From assembly GCA_026389635.1 (NCBI GenBank), contig JAPLHM010000297.1:1-6011 (forward strand): a stretch of 6,011 bases of DNA, read 5' to 3'. Positions 1 through 5,131 of the stretch are shown one piece after another. Under the pieces are notes generated by a model that saw only the letters and a list, made by a program, of their open reading frames with translations, was not told the origin of the DNA and searched no databases. Numbering within the stretch: position 1 is the first letter of the stretch; each line of letters starts with the position of its first letter. This DNA is from Chloroflexota bacterium (GTDB lineage Bacteria; Chloroflexota; Dehalococcoidia; GIF9; UBA5629). A program made the position numbers and the translations under genes.

Positions 1-900
1 AAACATAATCTCAGAGCCCGGCCAAACGGGCACATTAAACTGTCGCAATAGCTCCATCACGGGATACAGGACATAGACACCTACCACCGCCCCGTAAATA
101 CTGACAATGCCGCCGAAAACCGTCCATATAATCACCTGGAATGATAATGTCATGTCCAGCGTCGCAGGGCCGGCTATCTTCAAAAAGTGAGCATATATTC
201 CACCGGCCAATCCGGCGAAAAAACCGCCTACAATAAAAGCAAACAGCTTGTACCTTATCGTGTTTATCCCCGTGGCGCGCGCCGCGATCTCGTCCTCGCG
301 GATGGCATGTAGTATGATACCCGTCCGGACCAGGCCGCTCTTGGAATCGGTGAGTTTCCACATAATGAACACCGATATAAGCATCGCAATCAATGCAATG
401 TAATAGTCGGACATCCTGGAGCCTGATAGAGCTGGCAGACCCGAGATACCGTGCTCACCTCCGGTTACATCGGGGAAGGCCTTGATGATGCCAAGCAGTA
501 TAAGCGGCATCGCCAGTGTGACCAGAGATAAATAAGGCCCCCTCAACCTGAGTGCAGGTAAACACATGACCACCCCTGCTAAAGTCGCTGCTACAGCCCC
601 CAGAGGTATGGTCAGCCATGGTTGTAGTCCCAGATATTTATTCAACAGCGCTACCGTATACGCTGCTACCCCAAAGAAAAATGCGTGGCCGAAACTTACC
701 TGACCTGTATATCCTGATACAAAGTCCCAGCTAACGGCAAAGATCACGAAGATGTTAACCAGGATGAGAACAAAGAGGATGTACGGTTCCTGCGTTATAA
801 GCGGGATAAAAAACAAGGTTATAAAAAAAATGAAGGCGATAAGTCTGCCGGGTATGGCAAATATCTCACCCTGGATATCTTTAAATAGCCTGCGTAACAC
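1..900 (-). CDS. livM: Branched-chain amino acid-type ABC transporter permease LivM (partial, C-terminus off the left edge)
   Basis: Inner-membrane permease subunit of a HAAT-family importer; it would pair with LivH to form the translocation channel. The frame is open for exactly 300 codons from a GTG at 900-898 to the window edge, so the C-terminus is missing. Seen in the translation: a hydrophobic first segment (about residues 18-37), the LivM signature GYTGQVSFGHAFFFGVAAY (63-81), LRLRGPYLSLVTLA (117-130), TGGEHGISGLP (146-156), and the cytoplasmic ATPase-contact loop AIREDEIAARATGIN (199-213) followed by YKLFAF. A glycine-rich segment near 262-275 (FGGIVSIYGAVVG) replaces the more usual GGLGT..GP pattern. 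The GTG start is chosen because it directly follows the livH stop codon TAG and has a good ribosome binding site inside the end of livH; no ATG is nearby. The adjacency implies translational coupling to livH. Family assignment is firm; the substrate is unknown. Confidence 0.93.
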   Translation of the reverse strand, partial: MLRRLFKDIQGEIFAIPGRLIAFIFFITLFFIPLITQEPYILFVLILVNIFVIFAVSWDFVSGYTGQVSFGHAFFFGVAAYTVALLNKYLGLQPWLTIPLGAVAATLAGVVMCLPALRLRGPYLSLVTLAMPLILLGIIKAFPDVTGGEHGISGLPALSGSRMSDYYIALIAMLISVFIMWKLTDSKSGLVRTGIILHAIREDEIAARATGINTIRYKLFAFIVGGFFAGLAGGIYAHFLKIAGPATLDMTLSFQVIIWTVFGGIVSIYGAVVGVYVLYPVMELLRQFNVPVWPGSEIMF

Positions 901-1773
901 CTACAGTCTCTCCTCTTCGAAGACTACGCCGTACAGTCCCTCAGGCCTGACCACCAGTATTATAACCATGACCAGCAGGGCGATGGCGCCTCGCAGGAAC
1001 GAGCCGCCCGGAAGGTAGAACACAACGGCTACCTCGACAAACCCGATGATGAAAGCCCCGATCAGGCTCCCTTTAATGCTGCCCAAACCGCCCAGTACAA
1101 CGATGGCCATGATCATTACCAGCGGGGACATCCACATATACGGATAGACAACCCAGAGCGGCGCTACCACGATGCCGGCTATGGCGGCCAGCGCTGCAGC
1201 TATGCCCATAGCTACCAGCAGTATATTGGAAACGTTAATCCCCATCAGGTTGGCAATTTCAGTATCCTGGGCGGTGGCCCTGATGGCGATGCCCAATTTT
1301 GTTTTTGACAGCAGCACCCAGATCGCGAACAGCACTACTGCAACCACAGCGATCGTCAGGAGGTGCTGGTAAGAGACCTTGACTCCCATAACTTCAATAT
1401 AGCCCGGGATGAGCGTGGGGGCTTCCCGGAAATGGGCGCCGAAAGCCAGGATCATGCATTCCTGGAAAATGGTGGCCAGGGCCAGGGTAATAAGCATGAC
1501 GGTCACCCCGTGTTCCCGTATCCGGTCGATAAACAGCTTGTAGCTCGCCAGGCCGATAATTACGGTGGCTACCAGGGTTATCAGGATCGCAGTGAATACA
1601 TCTAAGCCCAGCCTGTAGGTGGTGTAAAACATACCGTAGGCTGCCAGCATGAGGAAAGATGTGTGCGCCAGGTTAACCATGCGCGCCACGCCGAAGATAA
1701 GGGAAAAGCCCACAGCCAGCAGAGCATATACCCCACCTGTCACCAGAGCCTGAACTACGAATGCCTGAAACAT
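901..1773 (-). CDS. livH: Branched-chain amino acid-type ABC transporter permease LivH
   Basis: Second inner-membrane permease of the importer, 290 residues, close to the usual length of about 290-310. Visible family marks: the N-terminal GGVYALLAVGFSLIFGVARM then NLAH (13-37), the ATPase-contact loop IRATAQDTEIANLMGINV (164-181), LGGLGSIKGSLIGAFIIGFVE (227-247), and the C-terminal RPEGLYG (276-282), which corresponds to RPxGLFG in relatives. Multiple long hydrophobic segments are spread over the whole length, as expected for a polytopic protein. The start ATG (1773-1771) is preceded by a weak AGGTAAG-like ribosome binding site. It ends with TAG exactly against the GTG of livM. It is separated by 206 bp from the upstream binding-protein gene, and a possible promoter of its own lies in that gap. 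Family assignment is firm; substrate preference cannot be deduced. Confidence 0.95.
   Translation of the reverse strand: MFQAFVVQALVTGGVYALLAVGFSLIFGVARMVNLAHTSFLMLAAYGMFYTTYRLGLDVFTAILITLVATVIIGLASYKLFIDRIREHGVTVMLITLALATIFQECMILAFGAHFREAPTLIPGYIEVMGVKVSYQHLLTIAVVAVVLFAIWVLLSKTKLGIAIRATAQDTEIANLMGINVSNILLVAMGIAAALAAIAGIVVAPLWVVYPYMWMSPLVMIMAIVVLGGLGSIKGSLIGAFIIGFVEVAVVFYLPGGSFLRGAIALLVMVIILVVRPEGLYGVVFEEERL
910..915 (-). promoter_or_regulatory. Ribosome binding site for livM, inside the livH coding end
   Basis: Read on the minus strand, GAGGAG (915 to 910) lies 9 nt before the GTG at 900-898, within the last codons of livH (FEEERL). It is the main evidence for the non-ATG start of livM. Confidence 0.65.
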
Positions 1774-1809
1774 CGCTTACCTAAACCACTCTACTAACAA
1801 AATTTATTT

Positions 1810-1837
1810 ATTATACATTATTTTTCAGGTTGTGCAA
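1810..1837 (-). promoter_or_regulatory. Possible internal promoter for livH-livM
   Basis: On the minus strand a perfect -10 hexamer TATAAT (1815 to 1810) lies in an AT-rich stretch, with TTGCAC (1837 to 1832; matches TTGACA at its first three bases) 16 bp upstream. The start point would fall near 1803, leaving about a 30-nt leader before livH. The -35 match is poor, so this is a candidate only; position in the gap after the binding-protein gene makes it plausible. Confidence 0.4.
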
Positions 1838-1916
1838 CGGCACCCCCGGTTGCAGGTTCCGACAGCTTCACCGGATGGCATTGCTCAACTGTGCGGTCAA
1901 ACCGTTAAGATATGTA

Positions 1917-1960
1917 AACGCTGACAGGCCGGGACCATGTCTCCCGGCCTGTCAGCCGTT
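1917..1960 (-). terminator. Strong intercistronic stem-loop after the binding-protein gene (terminator or attenuator/3'-end stabiliser)
   Basis: CTGACAGGCCGGGA (1921-1934) and TCCCGGCCTGTCAG (1942-1955) are perfect inverted complements around a 7-nt loop (1935-1941). One more G-C pair (1920/1956), or alternatively four more pairs (1917-1920 with 1957-1960) with 1956 bulged, extends the stem. It begins 20 nt after the stop of the binding-protein gene on the minus strand. The sequence after the stem on that strand (CGTTTACATATCTT) is only moderately T-rich, so it is not a textbook intrinsic terminator. By analogy with other binding-protein/permease operons, it may allow partial read-through or protect the upstream message from 3' exonucleases. 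The structure is certain; the role is inferred. Confidence 0.6.
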
Positions 1961-1979
1961 GCCAAAAGAGGCTTGATCC

Positions 1980-3347
1980 CTACTTAGTTGCCGGAGGAAT
2001 CGCCGCCGGCGCAGCCGCTGGCTGCTGGAATTTCTGAACTACCAAAGGATTAATGATGTAAGGAACAATTCCCGGGTAGTCGATGGTTTCAAATCCACCT
2101 GACCCAATCCCTTTCGCCGGCCAGACGCCCTTCAACGCCCCATTCTGCCATTGGGTGCCTATACCGGTGGTTAATCCGGGACCGTACATAATGTCGTGCG
2201 GACATGCCGGAGCCTTGGTATCCGGCCCTACTGGATAGTACTTTATCAAACCTGCAGTTGAGTTAAATTCCACTTTCTCAATCAGGGGAACCAGTACTTC
2301 CGGATCAAGGCTCTGCGCCTTTTCAACTACCCCTTTCAGCATATATACGGCATCATAGGTAGCTGCCGTGTATGAAGGGAACTGCCCGAATTTCTTCTGG
2401 TAGTTCGCAAAGAAGGGCAAAGTCTTGTCAGTTACCGCCACCCCGTCGGCATAAGTATTCAGTGTCATGACATAATTGCCCTTGCCGCCTGTGGCCTCCC
2501 AGAATCCCTGCTTCTGAGCTTCGACAACTATGCCCACAATGGCTGCCGGTATTTGCATTTCACCGGCCTGTTTGCTGAACGTCACACCAACCGGGCCTGA
2601 GAAGGTTGGGAAGATTATATGAGGATTGGTGGCTGCTATAGCCGTCAGCTCAGCGTTGACATCTGTGGCCGTATCCGACGGTCTCCATACACCTGTAACC
2701 GCCATTCCCAACTTGGGGATAGTAGCCTGGGCAGTCGTTACCATAGCATCGGCCCATGTCAATTTCTCGGCTACTATGGCAACCCTCAGAGGTTCGGTTA
2801 TGTTCAGTTGCTTTTTTAATATTGTCCCGACCATGCTCAACATCTTGAAGTCACTGGTAACCAGGAAATACTCGTTATAGGGTGTAACTTTAAAAAAGTA
2901 CTTATAGCGGTCGTAGTTTGTCTCTACCTTAGCCTGCAGGGCACGGGTGGCAGCGCCGGCATTCATGAATATCTTCTTGTAGTCCATGGCCACTTCCTGC
3001 ATGGGTAAAACGCCCTCGGTCCTGAAGCCTCCGACTATGAAGTCCGGCTTATCCACAGTTATCAGCCTCTCCATGGCTGAAGCCGCTTCGGTGGGGTTCA
3101 ATATCTCATTGCTGTCTGCCTTAATCAGCTCGATTTGATATTTCTTTCCATTCAGGTCAACCCCGCCGGCGGCATTGATTTCATCGCGCGCCAATACGGC
3201 CCCATTCCAATGGTTTTCACCTTCCATGAACTTCATCGGCCCGATTACACCGACTTTAATAACGTCTACCTTAGGTGCGGCGCAGGCTGGTAAAATCATT
3301 GATACCAAAATGATACTGACAAAGCATATGAAGAATAACCTTTTCAT
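1980..3347 (-). CDS. ABC transporter substrate-binding protein, type 1 periplasmic fold (LivK/Peripla_BP_6-like)
   Basis: Extracytoplasmic solute receptor that delivers ligand to the LivH/LivM permeases; 455 residues, longer than E. coli LivK (about 370). Residues 1-24 form an export signal: MKR, a hydrophobic core (4-19), then LPAC with Cys22. That Cys may be lipidated, but Pro at -2 is atypical for a lipobox, and cleavage by signal peptidase I after ACA is possible. The mature part opens with VIKVGVIGPMKFMEG (29-43), then ARDEINAAGGV (53-63), the first-strand/helix pattern of type 1 binding proteins. PDFIVGGFRTEGVLPMQEVA (101-120), KIFMNAGAAT (125-134), TNPHIIFPTFSGP (240-252) and YTAATYDAVYML (326-337) follow in the family's order. 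The usual ligand-contact serines/threonines in the 125-134 segment are not obvious, so the ligand may not be leucine/isoleucine/valine. Residues 442-455 are a Pro/Ala-rich tail. The start is fixed by an AGGAGG 7 nt upstream. Confidence 0.92.
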   Translation of the reverse strand: MKRLFFICFVSIILVSMILPACAAPKVDVIKVGVIGPMKFMEGENHWNGAVLARDEINAAGGVDLNGKKYQIELIKADSNEILNPTEAASAMERLITVDKPDFIVGGFRTEGVLPMQEVAMDYKKIFMNAGAATRALQAKVETNYDRYKYFFKVTPYNEYFLVTSDFKMLSMVGTILKKQLNITEPLRVAIVAEKLTWADAMVTTAQATIPKLGMAVTGVWRPSDTATDVNAELTAIAATNPHIIFPTFSGPVGVTFSKQAGEMQIPAAIVGIVVEAQKQGFWEATGGKGNYVMTLNTYADGVAVTDKTLPFFANYQKKFGQFPSYTAATYDAVYMLKGVVEKAQSLDPEVLVPLIEKVEFNSTAGLIKYYPVGPDTKAPACPHDIMYGPGLTTGIGTQWQNGALKGVWPAKGIGSGGFETIDYPGIVPYIINPLVVQKFQQPAAAPAAIPPATK

Positions 3348-3354
3348 CCACAGA

Positions 3355-3360
3355 CCTCCT
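3355..3360 (-). promoter_or_regulatory. Strong ribosome binding site of the substrate-binding protein gene
   Basis: On the minus strand, AGGAGG (3360 to 3355) stands 7 nt before the ATG at 3347-3345. It is the best Shine-Dalgarno sequence in the window, consistent with high expression of a binding protein relative to its permeases. Confidence 0.85.
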
Positions 3361-3378
3361 TTAATTAATAATTGACTG

Positions 3379-3440
3379 AGATTTAAACCGGCTGAAATCT
3401 ATAGTCCCCACGGACTACATCAAGCGCGAAATCACTGATT
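3379..3440 (-). other. Series of three inverted repeats in the presumed leader of the binding-protein gene
   Basis: Three short inverted repeats follow each other: AGATTT/AAATCT (3379-3384 and 3395-3400, 10-nt spacer), TAGTCC/GGACTA (3402-3407 and 3412-3417, 4-nt loop), and AATCA-C-TGATT (3430-3440, an 11-bp near-palindrome). They lie 32-93 bp upstream of the binding-protein start codon. They could fold in the mRNA leader or act as DNA operators for a local regulator. I do not recognise a known riboswitch or T-box consensus. The repeats are visible; any regulatory role is inference. Confidence 0.35.
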
Positions 3441-3511
3441 CTATCTAAAGCTGGCACCTCCTTCCTTTTTTGTATTCCAGACTGCTGCTTCTCCCAGACA
3501 CAATTCATCCA

Positions 3512-3542
3512 ACCATGTGGAAAAGCAATGCTTGAACATGGT
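3512..3542 (-). other. Stem-loop in the upstream leader of the binding-protein gene
   Basis: ACCATGT (3512-3518) and ACATGGT (3536-3542) are perfect inverted complements; nested between them, AAGC (3523-3526) and GCTT (3530-3533) form a second small stem with a 3-nt loop. If transcription starts near 3576 on the minus strand, this would be a two-tier hairpin in the leader RNA. It could equally be a protein-binding palindrome. Confidence 0.3.
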
Positions 3543-3582
3543 CCCTGTAAAGCTAAAACCCTGCATCCGACCATATTTATGC

Positions 3583-3588
3583 ATTATA
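3583..3588 (-). promoter_or_regulatory. Possible -10 element for the binding-protein operon
   Basis: Minus strand reads TATAAT here (3588 to 3583), a perfect -10 hexamer. The hexamer 17 bp upstream (TGCAAA) is a poor -35, matching three of six bases. Starting near 3576 it would give a leader of roughly 230 nt. A weaker nearer alternative is TTGATG (3424 to 3419) with TAGATT (3402 to 3397) 16 bp apart. On the plus strand the overlapping TATACT (3585-3590) is also -10-like. Confidence 0.35.
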
Positions 3589-3648
3589 CTACATAAGTCA
3601 AGATATTTGCATGTCCACATCCCATGGATTAATGCTCTCAATTCCTGC

Positions 3649-3666
3649 GCGGGCAAACCGGCCCGC
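3649..3666. repeat. GC-rich hairpin upstream of the mutase promoter
   Basis: GCGGGC (3649-3654) and GCCCGC (3661-3666) form a perfect 6-bp all-GC stem with the loop AAACCG. A competing pairing, CCGGC (3658-3662) with GCCGG (3674-3678), overlaps it. No T-run follows on either strand, so it is not an obvious terminator; it lies about 40 bp before the -35 of the mutase promoter and could be an operator or have no function. Confidence 0.3.
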
Positions 3667-3704
3667 CCGCATAGCCGGCCAACATGCAGCCGTAAAGCGG
3701 CAAA

Positions 3705-3733
3705 TTGACATCCGCAGTCAGAGGCATTACCAT
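3705..3733 (+). promoter_or_regulatory. Sigma-70-like promoter of the mutase-nucleotidylyltransferase operon
   Basis: A perfect -35 TTGACA (3705-3710) is followed after exactly 17 bp by TACCAT (3728-3733), which matches four of six bases of TATAAT including the first two and last two. Transcription would start near 3740, about 30 nt before the ATG at 3770. This spacing independently supports 3770 as the start codon and argues against an upstream in-frame ATG at 3611. Confidence 0.6.
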
Positions 3734-3769
3734 CATGTACCGATATTCATAAACCGCAAACTTGATTAT

Positions 3770-5131
3770 ATGAACAGGACGCTTTTCGGCACCAGCGGGG
3801 TCAGGGGCGTGGTCAACCAGGACCTCACTCCCGAATTATGCAGAGCTGTGGGCAGTGCGCTTGGCACATTGCTTCCCGCCGGCGCGGCCGTCTGCATAGG
3901 CACAGATTCCCGCCTGAGCAGGGAACTGATCAGGACAGCCGTGACCGAGGGACTGACCGGTACGGGAGTCAACGTGGCGCTGCCCGGCATAGTCCCCACG
4001 CCGGCCCTGGCGCTGCTTACGCGCGAGATGAGTTTCGATGCCGGTGTTATGATCACCGCATCACATAATCCACCGGAATTCAACGGCATCAAGCTTTTCA
4101 ACCACGACGCCATCGGTTACAGCCGGTCCCAGGAAGAGGAGGTGGAGAAAGTTTATTACAGTGGCTCCTTCAGGACATGGCAGGCGGGGGCCGTTGAACA
4201 GCTCCCCCGCATGAAAGACCGGTATATCGAATTCATAAAAGCCCTTGTCAGCGGATGGGACTTCAACTTTGGCCTGAAGCTGCTGGTAGACCCCGGCAAC
4301 GGCGCCGCAGCCAGCCTGGCCAGCGATATTTTCAAGCAATTGGGATTCAAAGTTTTTACAATTAACGATACGCCGGACGGCCGCTTCCCCGGCCGCAGCC
4401 CTGAACCGAAGGAAGACACGCTGCAGGAGACAATTAAATTCCTGCGGCAAAAGAACGCCGACCTTGCCATCTGCTTTGACGGCGATGCAGACCGAGTGGT
4501 TTTCTGCGACCAGCAGGGGTTTCTCGGCTTCAACGAGATGATCGCCTTTATTTCGAGGGCGGCCATCAAATCGTCGGGCAGGCAAACGGTGGCCACCACC
4601 GTCGAGAGCGGTATCCTGCTTGACCTGGCCATAAAAGACCTCGGCGGCAAAGTTATCAGGGGCAGGGTGGGAGACGTATATGCTGCACACCTGGCGCGGG
4701 ATAACAACGCGGCACTGGGTGTGGAATCGGTGGGCGTCTACATATTGCCTACGGCCGGCTACTACCCCGACAGCGTCTTTGCCGCACTCACCCTGCTGGG
4801 CTCGATAAGGCAGGCAAGCGATATCCGCTCTTTCCTGGCCACACTGCCGCCACTGTTTTTTTACAAGGACAAAATCGCTTGCACCAATGAAAACAAGGCG
4901 GGAGTTATGGCAAGGGTCAGGCAGCAGGCGCATAAATTGAACGCGCCCACTTTGAATGACCTGGATGGCCTGCGATTTGAATTCGCTGAGGGCTGGCTGC
5001 TGATACGTGCCAGCGGCACCGAACCTGCCGTACGCGTCCTGGCAGAAGCAGGAAGCCAGTCGTACGCGCGCAGCCTTCTCAATATGGGACTTACCGTACT
5101 AAAAGATGCGGCAAAGGGGGAAACCTTATGA
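3770..5131 (+). CDS. Phosphohexomutase, phosphoglucosamine/phosphomannomutase family (COG1109)
   Basis: Cytoplasmic enzyme expected to interconvert a sugar 6-phosphate and 1-phosphate; 453 residues, normal for the family. Domain marks in order: FGTSGVRG (6-13), the phosphoserine loop TASHNPPEFNGIKLF (96-110, catalytic Ser98), the metal-binding DGDADR (237-242), the sugar-recognition loop GVESVG (317-322) and the C-terminal phosphate-binding RASGTEP (413-419). The sugar loop departs from the common GGExSG, and PDS (333-335) stands where relatives have DG. The layout resembles archaeal-type GlmM/ManB proteins more than E. coli GlmM. The start at 3770 is chosen because FGTSGVRG normally begins within ten residues of the N-terminus and because the promoter lies just upstream; an ATG at 3611 would add 53 unfamiliar residues and precede the promoter. 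There is no clear Shine-Dalgarno. Its stop overlaps the next start (ATGA). Glucosamine-6-phosphate is the favoured substrate because of the partner gene; mannose or glucose phosphates are alternatives. Confidence 0.92.
   Translation: MNRTLFGTSGVRGVVNQDLTPELCRAVGSALGTLLPAGAAVCIGTDSRLSRELIRTAVTEGLTGTGVNVALPGIVPTPALALLTREMSFDAGVMITASHNPPEFNGIKLFNHDAIGYSRSQEEEVEKVYYSGSFRTWQAGAVEQLPRMKDRYIEFIKALVSGWDFNFGLKLLVDPGNGAAASLASDIFKQLGFKVFTINDTPDGRFPGRSPEPKEDTLQETIKFLRQKNADLAICFDGDADRVVFCDQQGFLGFNEMIAFISRAAIKSSGRQTVATTVESGILLDLAIKDLGGKVIRGRVGDVYAAHLARDNNAALGVESVGVYILPTAGYYPDSVFAALTLLGSIRQASDIRSFLATLPPLFFYKDKIACTNENKAGVMARVRQQAHKLNAPTLNDLDGLRFEFAEGWLLIRASGTEPAVRVLAEAGSQSYARSLLNMGLTVLKDAAKGETL
5114..5120 (+). 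promoter_or_regulatory. Ribosome binding site for the nucleotidylyltransferase gene
   Basis: AAGGGGG, 7 nt before the ATG at 5128 and inside the end of the mutase gene. Together with the ATGA overlap it indicates coupled translation of the two enzymes. Confidence 0.6.

Larger units (their letters stand above)
3348..3769. other. Divergent intergenic region, no convincing gene
   Basis: This 422-bp stretch separates the importer operon (minus) from the sugar operon (plus). Short open frames of 63-71 codons exist on both strands, but I recognise no family in any of them, they overlap one another, and none is convincingly started. What it does hold: near the binding-protein gene, a ribosome binding site and several inverted repeats (3379-3440, 3512-3542); in the middle, overlapping -10-like hexamers on both strands (3583-3590); near the mutase gene, a GC-rich hairpin (3649-3666) and a good sigma-70-like promoter (3705-3733). 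Confidence 0.6.

Noticed and set aside
35..361. Open frame of 108 codons on the minus strand within livM.
   Set aside because: The livM frame runs unbroken through the same region with conserved motifs; this is an alternative-frame shadow.
752..1018. Plus-strand open frame across the livH/livM junction.
   Set aside because: It is antisense to two recognised permease genes and has no family features.
1834..1852. Imperfect hairpin GCAAC/GTTGC in the receptor-permease gap as a second terminator.
   Set aside because: Only five uninterrupted pairs, and A-rich rather than T-rich sequence follows on the minus strand.
3441..3656. A 71-codon minus-strand frame in the divergent region as a possible small protein.
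   Set aside because: No ribosome binding site seen, no recognised family, it overlaps other short frames on both strands, and its proposed start precedes the predicted minus-strand promoter.
3689..3701. Small inverted repeat GCCG/CGGC just before the mutase -35 element as an operator.
   Set aside because: Four base pairs is too short to separate from chance in this GC-rich stretch.
3611..3769. Upstream in-frame extension of the mutase to the ATG at 3611 (53 extra residues).
   Set aside because: The family motif FGTSGVRG belongs within about ten residues of the N-terminus, the extension resembles nothing known, and a TTGACA-N17-TACCAT promoter lies inside it.
4061..4933. Long open frame (290 codons) on the minus strand antisense to the mutase.
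   Set aside because: It lies wholly inside a well-supported gene with all motifs of its family; its translation shows no recognisable domain and fits a GC-rich codon shadow.
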